Shown: positions 32,850 through 41,688 of the stretch, piece by piece | How positions within the stretch are numbered: the stretch's first letter is position 1 | How the letters are laid out: each line of letters begins with the position of its first letter | NCBI GenBank assembly: GCA_018269075.1 | Contig: JAFDVJ010000006.1 | Location: forward strand, 1 to 46,588 | DNA from: Acidobacteriota bacterium | Lineage (GTDB): Bacteria > Acidobacteriota > Blastocatellia > Pyrinomonadales > Pyrinomonadaceae | Direction of reading: 5' to 3' | Length of the DNA stretch: 46,588 bases | Notes under the pieces: model-generated | What the model saw: only the letters and a program-made list of their open reading frames with translations | Databases searched by the model: none | Told to the model about the DNA's origin: nothing | Position numbers and translations under genes: made by a program

Positions 32850-33836
32850 TTACCAATAATGGTGGACGAGCGGCCGGATGCGCTGTTCGTAGAGTTCGCG
32901 GACGGCTTCCATCGTTTCTTCGGACAGCGGCGGAAGATCGGCGGCGGCGATGTTTTCGGCGACCTGCGCGGGGCGTTTCGCGCCCGGAATCGCGCAGGTC
33001 ACGGCGTCCGACATCAAAATCCAGCGGAGCGCGAGCTGCGCCATCGACGCGCCTTCGGGCAGCAGACGGCGGAGCTCTTCGACCGCCGCGAGGCCGACGT
33101 CGAACGGGACGCCGGAAAAGGTCTCGCCGACGTCGAACGCCTCTCCGTGACGGTTGAAATTACGGTGATCGTCGGCCGCGAAATTCGACTCCCTCGTCAT
33201 CTTCCCGGCGAGCATCCCGCTCGAGAGCGGCAGCCGCGCGAGGATGCCGACGCGTTTTTCCTTCGCCCGCGGGAAGAACAGCTCGGCCGGCCGCTGGCGA
33301 AAGACGTTGTAGATGATCTGGACGGTCTCGACGTTCTCAAACTCGATCGCCTTGAGCGCTTCCTCGACCTTTTCGACGCTCACGCCGTAATGACGGATCT
33401 TGCCTTCCGTCACCAGACCGTCGAGCGCGGCGAACATCTCCGGCAGATAGTAAACCTCGGTCGGCGGGCAGTGCAATTGAACGAGATCGAGCGCGTCGGT
33501 TTCGAGGTTCCGGAGACTCCGCTCGATAAACGCCGCGATGTTCGCGCGGTTGTAGCCGGCGGCGGTGTGCGGGTCGAGCCGGCGGCCGGCTTTGGTCGCG
33601 ATGACGATCTCTTCGCCGGGCCGCTCTTTCCTGAGCCGCGCGAGCAGCTGTTCGCTGCGGCCGTCGCCGTAGACGTCGGCCGTGTCGAAGAAATTGACGC
33701 CGCCGTCGACCGCCGCGTGCAAAGCGGCGAGCGACTCGTCGTCGCGCACATCGCCCCACGCGCTCCCGATCGCCCACGCGCCGAAGCTGATTTCCGATAC
33801 TTTGTAGCCGGTTCGGCCTAATTCACGATATTTCAT
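32850..33836 (-). CDS. Aldo/keto reductase
   Basis: A 328-residue NADPH-dependent oxidoreductase of the aldo/keto reductase superfamily. The catalytic tetrad is visible: Asp in NFFDTADVYG and its Tyr, Lys in VIATKAGRR, and His in LVQLHCPP. The N-terminus (YRELGRTGYKVSEISFGAW) and the C-terminal cofactor segment (TCAIPGAKRPAQVAENI) are standard. It resembles the bacterial sugar- or aldehyde-reducing branch, but substrate is not predictable. It lies downstream of the sulfatase across a 341-base repeat-filled gap on the same strand and so may belong to the polysaccharide unit. A GAGTCTT heptamer array starts a few bases upstream of its ATG. Confidence 0.94.
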   Translation of the reverse strand: MKYRELGRTGYKVSEISFGAWAIGSAWGDVRDDESLAALHAAVDGGVNFFDTADVYGDGRSEQLLARLRKERPGEEIVIATKAGRRLDPHTAAGYNRANIAAFIERSLRNLETDALDLVQLHCPPTEVYYLPEMFAALDGLVTEGKIRHYGVSVEKVEEALKAIEFENVETVQIIYNVFRQRPAELFFPRAKEKRVGILARLPLSSGMLAGKMTRESNFAADDHRNFNRHGEAFDVGETFSGVPFDVGLAAVEELRRLLPEGASMAQLALRWILMSDAVTCAIPGAKRPAQVAENIAAADLPPLSEETMEAVRELYEQRIRPLVHHYW

Positions 33837-33841
33837 AAGTT

Positions 33842-33890
33842 TAGTCTTGAGTCTTGAGTCTTGAGTCTTGAGTCTTGAGTCCTGAGTCTT
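33842..33890. repeat. Heptamer array (GAGTCTT family)
   Basis: Six to seven units, one with a C substitution, immediately upstream of the aldo/keto reductase start on the minus strand. Confidence 0.9.
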
Positions 33891-33909
33891 TGAAAAAATA
33901 CATTCCTTA

Positions 33910-34047
33910 TAAAGCCGGCCGTGCCGGCGACATCGATCGACGATCGAATTTGTTCTGTCGCCTGTAAACAGGCTCCGGTATTCGGGATGCGCCTGTCTAC
34001 AGGCTGGCGCCTGTAGCTATTCTCTGTCGCCGGCACGGCCGGCTTTA
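33910..34047. repeat. Nested palindrome with perfect 23-bp outer arms
   Basis: Arms 33910-33932 and 34025-34047 (TAAAGCCGGCCGTGCCGGCG...) are exactly complementary. Inside are CGCCTGTAAACAGGC and GCGCCTGTCTACAGGC, each a small palindrome. The structure looks like a miniature mobile or structured-RNA element without coding capacity. Confidence 0.85.
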
Positions 34048-34110
34048 CTCGGATTTTTTCAAAAACCCCGAATCTTGAAATCTTAAATCGAATCTTGAAT
34101 CCAAATCCCC

Positions 34111-34179
34111 TGACTCTCCACTCTCCACTCTCCACTCTCCACTCCTCACTCTCCACTCTCCACTCTCCACTCTCCACTC
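34111..34179. repeat. Heptamer array (CTCTCCA family) touching the sulfatase stop
   Basis: About nine units with one interruption (CTCCTCA). On the minus strand the sulfatase TGA is the beginning of TGAGTGGAGAG, so the array starts at the stop codon. Confidence 0.9.
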
Positions 34180-35515
34180 ATTGATCCTTCCAATTCTCGG
34201 ATTCGACGTGCTCGCGGCGCATTATCTCTTCGATCTGCGCGACGATTTTCGGGAATTTCGGGGCGACGTCGGTCGTCTCGCGTTCGTCTTTTTCGAGATC
34301 GTAAAGCTCGACTTTGCCGCCTTTTTTGCGGACGCCCTTCCAATTATCCATCCGGACGGCCTGAACATAGCCGCCTTCGTGGAATTCCCAGTAGAGAAAA
34401 CGATGGCGCGGCCGCTGTTTGCCGAAGAGCGCGGGCAGCATCGAGAGGCCGTCGGTCGGCATCGTCACGCGCGCGCCGGCGATCTCGGCGAAGGTCGCGA
34501 GCAGATCGTACTGCGTCCAGACGTGACGGCTCGTCCGGTTCGGTTTGATCTTTTTCTTCCAGTAAACGATCAGCGGCTCGCGAATACCGCCCTCGTAGAG
34601 CTCGCGCTTGAGGCCGCGCAGGCCGCCGTTGCTCTGAAAGAGCGACTGGTCGTAGCCGCCCTCGGTCCTATCCTGCGGGCCGTTGTCGCTCGTGAAGATG
34701 ACGATCGTGTCGCCGTCGAGTTTCAGGTCTTCGAGCAGCTTCACGATCTTTCCGACCGTCGTGTCGAGCCGCGTGACCATCGCCGCGTAATTCCTCTGCT
34801 GCGGCGACCACGGCTCGTTCGTGTAGGGCGCGTCGGACGGAATCTCCATCCCGTTGCCGGTCTTGCGGTTGAGTTCGTTGTTCGCGTGCGGCAGCGTGTC
34901 GGCGAGATAGAGAAAAAACGGATCGTCGCTTTCCCGCCGGATGAAATCGAGCGCCTCGCGTTCGAAGAGATCCGGCGTGTAAGCGCCCTTTTCGAGGCTC
35001 ACCCGTTCCTCGTTGCGCCAGAGATAATCGGGAAAATAGTTGTGCGCGTGCGTCTGGTTGAGATAGCCGAAAAAATAATCGAAGCCCTGGCGTGTCGGGA
35101 CGCCGGTTGTGTCGGGTTCGCCGAGTCCCCATTTGCCGACGATGCCGGTCCGGTAGCCGGCCGCTTTGAGGACTTCGGCGATCGTCAGGTCTTCGGGCCG
35201 GAGCGGGACGCGCTCGCCGCGGTCGTTGTTGTTGCCGCGAATCCACGCGTGGCCCTGATGCAATCCGGTCATCAAGCTCGCCCGCGACGGCGCGCAGACC
35301 GGCGCGCCCGCGTAAAAGTTCGTAAACCGGAGGCCGGCGGCCGCCAAACGGTCGATGTTCGGCGTCTTGATGTATTTCTGCCCGAACGCGCCGACGTCGC
35401 CGTAGCCGAGATCGTCGGCGTAGATCAGGACGATGTTCGGCTTACGCCCGCTTTGCGCGAACGCGGCCAGCGCGAACAGGCAGATCGACAATAATATTCG
35501 GAGCAGCTGCTTCAT
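34178..35515 (-). CDS. Secreted arylsulfatase-family sulfatase
   Basis: 445 residues with a signal peptide (LLRILLSICLFALAAFAQ). Type I sulfatase: metal-binding IYADDLGYGDVG (Asp34, Asp35), and the formylglycine motif CAPSR at residues 74-78, where Cys is converted to formylglycine by a separate enzyme (not in the window). VGKWGLGE, TSDNGPQ and GGIREPLIVYW are further family blocks. It removes sulfate esters from carbohydrates or aryl compounds. Its first 74 bases overlap the 3' end of the GH2 gene in a different frame, tightly linking their expression. Neighbouring GH28, GH2 and esterase genes suggest a sulfated or sulfate-bearing polysaccharide as target, but a scavenging role is possible. 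Confidence 0.93.
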   Translation of the reverse strand: MKQLLRILLSICLFALAAFAQSGRKPNIVLIYADDLGYGDVGAFGQKYIKTPNIDRLAAAGLRFTNFYAGAPVCAPSRASLMTGLHQGHAWIRGNNNDRGERVPLRPEDLTIAEVLKAAGYRTGIVGKWGLGEPDTTGVPTRQGFDYFFGYLNQTHAHNYFPDYLWRNEERVSLEKGAYTPDLFEREALDFIRRESDDPFFLYLADTLPHANNELNRKTGNGMEIPSDAPYTNEPWSPQQRNYAAMVTRLDTTVGKIVKLLEDLKLDGDTIVIFTSDNGPQDRTEGGYDQSLFQSNGGLRGLKRELYEGGIREPLIVYWKKKIKPNRTSRHVWTQYDLLATFAEIAGARVTMPTDGLSMLPALFGKQRPRHRFLYWEFHEGGYVQAVRMDNWKGVRKKGGKVELYDLEKDERETTDVAPKFPKIVAQIEEIMRREHVESENWKDQ

Positions 35516-37874
35516 CTTTTTTCGGAGCGACTTCGATCGTCGCCGAGCCCGCTTTGAGCCCCGGCGCGGTCGCCGTCAGTTTGATCCTTCCCTTTTTCGC
35601 GTTCGCCTTGAGATAGGCGAAACACATTCCGCCGAACGCGCGGCGCGCCGTCGCCTGATACGGCTCGTGGCTGTTGTTGTCGAAGCTGTCGACGGCCGCG
35701 AGCGCGCCCGCGCCTTCCGTTTTGAACGTCACGAGATCCGCAGCGTTCGGGACGAGCGTGCCGTTGTCGTCCGTCACCGCGACCGTCACGGTCGCGACGT
35801 CGTCCCAATCTTCGGCGAGCGCGTTTCGGTCGACCGTGACGAGCAGCTTCGACGGTTTGCCGGCCGTTTTCAGCTCGTAATTCGCGGCCTCGCGGCCGGC
35901 ATTGTAGCCGACGGCGCGGAGCGTGCCGGGCTCGAAATCGACCTTCCAGTTACGGGGCGCATCGTCGGCCGGCTTCGGCTTTCGGCCTAATGATTTGCCG
36001 TTCAGGAACAGCTCGACCTCGTCGCAGTTGCTGTAAACTTCGACGTTTTCCTCGTGTTTATCGAGATTCGCGGGCGTCCAGTCGGAAAAGAGCACGGTCG
36101 GCCGCCGCTCCTCGGTCGGGTTGTAGCCGGGATCGGTCGGCAGTTTCGGCGTTTTCGAGATCCGCCGCGCGGCGTAGACCATCGGCGCGGTCGTCCACCA
36201 GCTCTGCCGCTGATAGGCGAGCGGCCGCCACGTGCCGGTCTTGTAAAGCAGGCCCGAGTTGTACGCGACGGTCGGCCAGCCGGCCGATTCGCCGAGATAA
36301 TCGATCCCGCTCCAGACGAAATGGCCCGCGTATTCGGGATTGTCGCGGACCGCGAGCCATTGATTGAGCTCGTGCGTGTTTTCCGTCCCGATGATCTTGC
36401 GCGTCGGCTTTTGCTTGTGAGCGGCGAGAATTTCCTTTTCGCGGTAGTTCTGGCCGATCACGTCCAAAAGATCGGCGAGGCCGTTGTCGTAGTCTTTCGA
36501 GACGTTCGGCCGGAACAACCCCTGCGTGACGGGCCGCGTCGGGTCGGCCGCGTGAAAGGTTTCGACTAAACCTTTGAGGATCGGGATCGCGATTTCCGGC
36601 TGCGGCGTGTCGTGGATCTCGTTGCCGGCGCTCCAGAGAATGATCGACGGGTGATTGCGGTCGCGCCGGACGGTATCGGTCACGTCGCGCCGCGACCATT
36701 CGCGGAAATAGAGATGATAATCGTACGGATTTTTCGCGACCGTCCATTGATCGAAGAGCTCGTCCATCACGAGAAAACCCATCCGGTCGGCGAGATCGAG
36801 AAACTCCGGCGCGGGCGGATTATGCGCCGTCCGGATCGCGTTCGCGCCGAGTTTTCTCAATTCGCGCAAACGTCTCTCCCAGACGCTCAAAGGCACGGCC
36901 GCGCCGAACGCCGAGCCGTCGGCGTGAAGGCAGACGCCTTTCACCTTAAAATTCTTTCCGTTGAGCCAGAAGCCGGTGTCGGCGTCGAAATGAAACTCGC
37001 GGACGCCGAACCGCACGCTTTCGATATCGAGCGGCGTCTTTCCCTCAAGAAGAAAGACGCGCGCCTCGTACATATCGCCCTTCGCGACGTCCCATAAAAC
37101 CGGCTTCCGAATCGTGACGGTATACTCGACCGTCTTCGTTTCGCCCGGCCCGAGCGATACCGGATTCGTCGTCCCCGGGACCGGTTCCGCAGTGTTCGGG
37201 ATGATCGCTCCGAACGTCACGCTGCGCGTTTTCCGCGAATCGTTGACGACCTCGGCCGAGATTTTGACGGTCGCCTCTTTTTCGCTGACCTGCGGCGTCG
37301 AAACGAACGTGCCCCACGTCCTGAAATGGACGTCGCGGGTTTGTTTGATCCGGACGTGCCGGTAAATGCCGGCGCCCGTGTACCACCGCGAAGCGGGCTG
37401 CGCGGAAGTGTCGGCGCGGACGGCGATCACGTTGTCGCCGCTCCAATTGATGTGCTCGGTCAGATCGTCGACGAAGCTCACGTAGCCCGACGGCCGCTGC
37501 CCGAGATGAACGCCGTTGATCCAGACGTCGGAGATGCCCATCACGCCGTCGAATTCGACATAGACGCGGTTCATATTCCCGAATTTCGTGAGCCGGAAAT
37601 GCTTGCGGTACCACGCGACGCCCGACGGCAGATAACCGCCCGCGCCGCCGGTCGGATTTTTCGCGTCGAACGGTCCCTCGATGCTCCAGTCGTGCGGCAG
37701 GTCGACGCGCCGCCATTTGGAGTCGTCGAACTCCGGCTTGTCGGCGTTTTCGGCCGTGCCCCGGAGAAACCGCCAGCCGGCGTCGAACGAGGTCGTCGTC
37801 CCGGCGGCGACGGCGAGCGGCATTGACACGATTAAAAAAAGCCAGAGGATCAGGAACCGTTTATTCATACTCAA
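35442..37874 (-). CDS. Secreted glycoside hydrolase family 2 protein (beta-galactosidase type)
   Basis: 810 residues with a signal peptide (about 1-24). Domain order: jelly-roll sugar-binding domain (FDAGWRFLRG, DLPHDWSIEGPF, about 28-180), immunoglobulin-like domain (to about 290), TIM barrel (about 295-600) and C-terminal beta domains including an invasin/Big-like segment (TVAVTDDNGTLVPNAADLVTF). Acid/base Glu419 is in AGNEIHD and the nucleophile Glu498 in IGTENTHE. The loop GVCLHADGSAFGAAVP and IRTAHNPPAPEFLDLADRMG are typical of GH2 beta-galactosidases. It would trim galactose (or galacturonic-linked side chains) from polysaccharides outside the cytoplasm. The last about 24 residues overlap the start of the sulfatase gene. 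Confidence 0.93.
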   Translation of the reverse strand: MSMNKRFLILWLFLIVSMPLAVAAGTTTSFDAGWRFLRGTAENADKPEFDDSKWRRVDLPHDWSIEGPFDAKNPTGGAGGYLPSGVAWYRKHFRLTKFGNMNRVYVEFDGVMGISDVWINGVHLGQRPSGYVSFVDDLTEHINWSGDNVIAVRADTSAQPASRWYTGAGIYRHVRIKQTRDVHFRTWGTFVSTPQVSEKEATVKISAEVVNDSRKTRSVTFGAIIPNTAEPVPGTTNPVSLGPGETKTVEYTVTIRKPVLWDVAKGDMYEARVFLLEGKTPLDIESVRFGVREFHFDADTGFWLNGKNFKVKGVCLHADGSAFGAAVPLSVWERRLRELRKLGANAIRTAHNPPAPEFLDLADRMGFLVMDELFDQWTVAKNPYDYHLYFREWSRRDVTDTVRRDRNHPSIILWSAGNEIHDTPQPEIAIPILKGLVETFHAADPTRPVTQGLFRPNVSKDYDNGLADLLDVIGQNYREKEILAAHKQKPTRKIIGTENTHELNQWLAVRDNPEYAGHFVWSGIDYLGESAGWPTVAYNSGLLYKTGTWRPLAYQRQSWWTTAPMVYAARRISKTPKLPTDPGYNPTEERRPTVLFSDWTPANLDKHEENVEVYSNCDEVELFLNGKSLGRKPKPADDAPRNWKVDFEPGTLRAVGYNAGREAANYELKTAGKPSKLLVTVDRNALAEDWDDVATVTVAVTDDNGTLVPNAADLVTFKTEGAGALAAVDSFDNNSHEPYQATARRAFGGMCFAYLKANAKKGRIKLTATAPGLKAGSATIEVAPKKDEAAAPNIIVDLPVRAGRVRAKRA

Positions 37875-39520
37875 AACTCCTTCCGCTCGGTCTTATCGAC
37901 CCGCGTGTCCGGAATATTGCGGCTCTGGAAAACGCCGAAATCGGCGACGTTTTTGAGGACGAACATTTTCGCGCCCGATGAAAGCTCGGCGTTCGTGAGG
38001 AAAAATTCCGCGCCCGAAACGTCGTCGAGCAGAAACGCGGGCCGCGCGTCGGGCTTTTCAAAGCTGACCGCGACGTTGTCGAACGTCACATTGCGCGCGT
38101 GACGGATAAAAAAGCCGTAGGCCGGCAGGACGCCGAACATACTCGGCTCGGGATAATTCTTCTCGTTCTCGGGCACGACGCGCGCCGCGTCCTCAACGGT
38201 TCCGCCGCCGCGGTAATGAATCCGGATGTTCGAGAGCCGGACGTCCTCGATCGGGCTCTCGGCGAGGCCCGCGATGATCGAGGCGAATTCGTGATGCGCG
38301 TCCGCGACGACGACGTTCGAGATCGAGACACGCCGGATCTTCGCGAGCGGCGCGCCGTCCGGCCCGCGCTGGCGCTTGCCGAGCCGGATGAAAATCGGCG
38401 CGGTCAGGATGTCGCGCATCGTGATGTTGGTGACGGAAACGTCCTCGATATTGCCGCCGTCGACGGTTTCGAGCGCGAGCCCGCGGCAGTGGACGAACGT
38501 AATATTCGAGATCGCGATGTTCTTAAAACCGCCGTTCGATTCCGTGCCGAGCTTCAAACGTCCGGTCGGCCGGTCCTTGTCGGGCGCGAATTCCTGCGTC
38601 GTTTTGAACGTGCCGTCGAGCATCGTCCCGAGATCGAAGGCCGAAACCTGCGAGTTGGTGATGACGACGTTCTCGGTCGCCCGCGCGAAGCCGAGCGCGT
38701 AGGAGCTTTTTAAAACGATCGCGTCGTCGTTCGGCGTGTTGACCTGAACGTTCGCGATCCGCACGTTGCGGCAGGCGTCGATGTCGAAGCCGTCGCGGTT
38801 CGTGTCGACCTTGAGATTGTCGATCGTCAGGTTGTCGACGCCGGTCGCGAGGACCGCGAAATGGCCGCCCTCGAAGATCGTGAAATCCTTGAGAGTGATG
38901 TTTTTACTCAACTTCAGAGCGATCGCCTTGGTCCCCAAACCGTCCATTTCCTTAAGCGGCGACGTTTCGCCGAGCGGCGAGACGTTGTTCTTCATACTGG
39001 TCGGCGTTTCGCCCTCGGTGCGCGGCTTTTGCGGGCCCGGGCTCCGGCGCGACAGACCGCGGCCGTCGATCCGGCCCTGCCCGAGAACGGCGAAATTCTC
39101 GATTCCGATGCCCCACATCAGCGAGTTCTGCCAGTGCGAATGGCCGAAATCCTGGTACATATCGAACGCGTTCGGCTCGAAGCTGTCGTATTTGCCGCCG
39201 TCTTTGGCCGGGTCGGCGGCGAGGATCGTCGCGCCGTTGTCGAGATAGAGCGTGATGTTGCTTTTCAGATGGATCGAAAAGGAAAGATAAGTCCCGGCCG
39301 GAAAAAAGACCGTCCCGCCGCCGCCGGCCGCCGCCGCCTCGATCGCGCGGTTGATCGCGTCCGTGTCGAGCGCGCGGCCGTCGCCCTTCGCGCCGTAGTT
39401 TCGGACGTCGTAAAAGCCTTTGAAAGCCTGGACCTTTTGGGCCGCCGCCGGCATCGAAAAAACCGGCAGCCAGACCGGCCAGAGCGCGACCGCCGCGAAA
39501 ATCAAGAGTAATTTTTTCAT
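37871..39520 (-). CDS. Secreted glycoside hydrolase family 28 protein (polygalacturonase-like)
   Basis: About 549 residues from the ATG at 39520, where a signal peptide begins (MKKLLLIFAAVALWPVWLPV); the longer frame upstream reads through heptamer repeats. A right-handed beta-helix: FYDVRNYGAKGDGRALDTDAI opens it, GGGTVFFPAGTYLS follows, and the GH28 active-site region shows TNRDGFDIDAC, PNDDAIVLKS and GRLKLGTES, corresponding to the family's NTD, DD and RxK motifs. The GHG motif is not clear, so specificity is uncertain; it may cleave rhamnogalacturonan or another uronic polymer. The stop overlaps the GH2 start by four bases, indicating tight coupling with the GH2 gene. Confidence 0.88.
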   Translation of the reverse strand: MKKLLLIFAAVALWPVWLPVFSMPAAAQKVQAFKGFYDVRNYGAKGDGRALDTDAINRAIEAAAAGGGGTVFFPAGTYLSFSIHLKSNITLYLDNGATILAADPAKDGGKYDSFEPNAFDMYQDFGHSHWQNSLMWGIGIENFAVLGQGRIDGRGLSRRSPGPQKPRTEGETPTSMKNNVSPLGETSPLKEMDGLGTKAIALKLSKNITLKDFTIFEGGHFAVLATGVDNLTIDNLKVDTNRDGFDIDACRNVRIANVQVNTPNDDAIVLKSSYALGFARATENVVITNSQVSAFDLGTMLDGTFKTTQEFAPDKDRPTGRLKLGTESNGGFKNIAISNITFVHCRGLALETVDGGNIEDVSVTNITMRDILTAPIFIRLGKRQRGPDGAPLAKIRRVSISNVVVADAHHEFASIIAGLAESPIEDVRLSNIRIHYRGGGTVEDAARVVPENEKNYPEPSMFGVLPAYGFFIRHARNVTFDNVAVSFEKPDARPAFLLDDVSGAEFFLTNAELSSGAKMFVLKNVADFGVFQSRNIPDTRVDKTERKEF

Positions 39521-39541
39521 TTCTTTACCCGATGCCAATGT

Positions 39542-39693
39542 CGATTTCGGATTTCGGATTTCGGATTTCGGATTGGTTTGTTGTTCGACCATTCCGTTTA
39601 CAGCCGATTTCGGATTTCGGATTTCGGATTATGTCGAATTCGGATTTCGGATTTCGGATTTCGGATTGGTTTGTTGTTCGACTATTCCGTTTA
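39542..39693. repeat. Three heptamer arrays within a 93-base duplication
   Basis: GATTTCG arrays alternate with the unique sequence GGTTTGTTGTTCGAC. The two copies start 93 bases apart, so a block of array plus unique DNA was tandemly duplicated. Confidence 0.85.
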
Positions 39694-39801
39694 AATTCGA
39701 AACCTCTCGCCTCAGACCGATTTGCGTCATCCGATCTGCTTCCTCAGATTTGCTTCACCATCAACCCGTTCAGCCAAAACCCGAAATTCCCGACTCGAAA
39801 C

Positions 39802-39835
39802 CAATCCGAAATCCGAAATCCGAAATCCGAAATCG
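39802..39835. repeat. Heptamer array (CCGAAAT family)
   Basis: Four to five units, ending three bases beyond the stop codon of the minus-strand zinc-ribbon gene; inverted relative to the arrays at 39542-39668. Confidence 0.88.
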
Positions 39836-39837
39836 TT

Positions 39838-40251
39838 TCAGTTTTCGTCGATGGTCCAGCCGAGGCCGCCGCAGACCGCGCATTTGGCGGGCTGCTGTTC
39901 GAGATCTTCGTCCCAGTATTTCGTGCCGTCGCAGGCCGCGCAGACGCGCGCGTCGGCGGGCTGGTCGGGAATGAACTTTTCGAGCGCCGGATAGCGCCGG
40001 GCGGCGATCACAAGCGCCCGGAGCAGGCCCTGCACGTCCTTCGTGCGGCCGATCTCCTCGTCGGCGAAATCGTAGATCACGACCTCGCCGTCGGGCCGCA
40101 GAAAAAGAAAGCCGCCGAGATCGTAGCCGAGCGGCAGCGCCTTCAATTCCCTGCCGAGCCAGTATTCCTTGGGCTCGATACATTCTTCGGCCCGCAGACC
40201 GTTGACCAGATTCTGAACCGTTCCGCTGAATTCGAGTGACACTATCTTCAT
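39838..40251 (-). CDS. Hypothetical protein with a C-terminal zinc-ribbon-like motif
   Basis: 137 residues, soluble. The N-terminal two thirds (YWLGRELKALPLGYDLGGFLFLRPDGEVVIYDFADEE) resemble the compact SMI1/KNR4-like fold type found in many small bacterial proteins, but the match is weak. The C-terminus carries two CxxC pairs (CAACDGT and CAVCGGLGW), a DnaJ-style zinc ribbon. Its stop is next to a heptamer array, and its start lies directly after the stop codon of the upstream GH28 gene (no gap), so it is within the polysaccharide operon. Function unknown; an intracellular regulatory or chaperone-like role is only a guess. Confidence 0.8.
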   Translation of the reverse strand: MKIVSLEFSGTVQNLVNGLRAEECIEPKEYWLGRELKALPLGYDLGGFLFLRPDGEVVIYDFADEEIGRTKDVQGLLRALVIAARRYPALEKFIPDQPADARVCAACDGTKYWDEDLEQQPAKCAVCGGLGWTIDEN

Positions 40252-41688
40252 TTACCTTTTTGAAACCTCCGGGGCATCGACGTTTCCGGCGTCCGTGATT
40301 TTGACGTTTTCGCCCGTGACGGTGCGGATCCTGACGTTTGTCATTCGCCAGTTCTCGGCGTACCGGATCGTTCCGGCTTCTTTGCCTTCGGCCGTCACGT
40401 TCGCGAAAACGACGTCTTCAATCATTTTAGACGGAAGTCCCTCGGCGGTAAATATCCGGTTCGCGCCGGTCGCCTCGACGTTCTCGATGCGGATGCCGCG
40501 AAACCGGCAGAAACCGCGCTCGGCGGGCTCGACCGGCGTGTTCATCACCTTCCAGTATGCGGGATAACCGGTCATCCCGGCGGGGATCGCCGCGTAGGAA
40601 TAGCTCGGGTTCCAGTTGAGCGTAAAGGTAAACGGCAGCGCGACGTTTTCCATCCGGAGGCCGCGCACGAGCACGTCCTCGACGAAGCCGCCGCGCGTCT
40701 TCGCGGATTTGAAGCGGACGCCCTCCTTCGTGCCGATGCCGCGGTTGTCGAGCGCGACGACGTGGCGGATGCCGCCCGACGTTTCCGAGCCGAACGAGAT
40801 GACGCCGCCGCCGCGCCGGATCGTATTGTCGCGGATCAGGACGTATTCGGTCGGGCGGTTGACGCGCAGCCCGTCGAAATCGCGGCCCGCTTTCAAACAG
40901 ATGTCGTCGTCGTTGTTGTCGATGTCGCAGTTGCGGATCAGCACGTAGCGCGACGAATCGACGTCGACGCCGTCGGTCGACGGGCCCTCGTTGTCGGAGA
41001 TCCTGACGCCGGCGACGGTCACGTATTCGGAATAGAGCAGCTGCACCGTCCAGAAGCCGGAACGCCGGAGGACGACGTTCTCGACCGTCACGTCGCGCGA
41101 GTCCGAGACGACGAGCAGCCGGACGCGCTCGGCATCGTAATCGGCGGCCCAGCGAAGTCCCTTCGGTTCGTACGATTTACGCAGCTCCCAGTATTTGTCC
41201 CACCATTTTTTGCCGTTGCCGTCGATCGTCCCGCCGCCTGCGATCCTGACGTTTTCGGCGCGATCGACGTTGATCAGCGCGGCCGGCCAGTCCATCTCGA
41301 TCCCGGCGACGCGCGTCGGGCGTTTCGGATATTTCGATTCGTCCTGGCTCGCCGTCAGCGTGACGCCGGCCTCGACGCGGAGCTCGACGCCGCTTTTCAG
41401 GAAAAGCGCGCCGGTCAGATAGGTTCCCTTTTCGAAACCGACGACGCCGCCTTTTTTCGCGGCCGCGTCGATCGCCGACTGGATCGCCGCGGTCGCATCG
41501 GTTGCGCCGTCCGGTTTCGCGCCGTAATCATTGACGGAAAAGATTTTCCGCACTTTCGGCGTCTTCCGCGCGCCGGTCTTTTTCGTCCACGACGGCAGCT
41601 CGGTATCGGGCGAAAGCCGTTTGTCCTGCGCGAAAAAGAGGCCGCCCGAGGCGGTGAGGATCAATAAAACTGCCCTGAATAACTTCAT
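40252..41688 (-). CDS. Secreted glycoside hydrolase family 28 protein (exo-polygalacturonase/rhamnogalacturonase-like)
   Basis: 478 residues with a signal peptide (LFRAVLLILTASGGLFFAQ). The beta-helix N-terminus is IFSVNDYGAKPDGATDATAAIQSAI. The GH28 catalytic motifs are all present in recognisable form: STDGVDVDSS (NTD motif), NNDDDICLKAGRD (DD), GSETSGGIRHV (replacing GHG) and RFKSAKTRGG (RxK). This combination is typical of the exo-acting bacterial branch that releases galacturonic acid or acts on rhamnogalacturonan oligosaccharides. The ATG overlaps the stop codon of the aldose 1-epimerase gene (ATGA), showing an operon with translational coupling. The downstream gene follows without a gap. 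Confidence 0.94.
   Translation of the reverse strand: MKLFRAVLLILTASGGLFFAQDKRLSPDTELPSWTKKTGARKTPKVRKIFSVNDYGAKPDGATDATAAIQSAIDAAAKKGGVVGFEKGTYLTGALFLKSGVELRVEAGVTLTASQDESKYPKRPTRVAGIEMDWPAALINVDRAENVRIAGGGTIDGNGKKWWDKYWELRKSYEPKGLRWAADYDAERVRLLVVSDSRDVTVENVVLRRSGFWTVQLLYSEYVTVAGVRISDNEGPSTDGVDVDSSRYVLIRNCDIDNNDDDICLKAGRDFDGLRVNRPTEYVLIRDNTIRRGGGVISFGSETSGGIRHVVALDNRGIGTKEGVRFKSAKTRGGFVEDVLVRGLRMENVALPFTFTLNWNPSYSYAAIPAGMTGYPAYWKVMNTPVEPAERGFCRFRGIRIENVEATGANRIFTAEGLPSKMIEDVVFANVTAEGKEAGTIRYAENWRMTNVRIRTVTGENVKITDAGNVDAPEVSKR

Larger units (their letters stand above)
33837..34177. other. Repeat-filled gap between the sulfatase and aldo/keto reductase genes
   Basis: No gene. It contains a GAGTCTT array, a 138-base nested palindrome and a CTCTCCA array in succession, so essentially all of it is repetitive. 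Confidence 0.75.
39521..39837. other. Heptamer-rich gap with a 36-base duplication
   Basis: Four GATTTCG/CCGAAAT arrays (39542-39577, 39605-39631, 39637-39668, 39802-39835). A 36-base segment at 39565-39600 recurs at 39658-39693 with one mismatch. No gene. Confidence 0.8.

Noticed and set aside
37871..39592. Longer start for the GH28 gene beginning MVEQQTNPKSEI
   Set aside because: The extra residues are translated heptamer repeats, and a normal signal peptide starts at the ATG at 39520.
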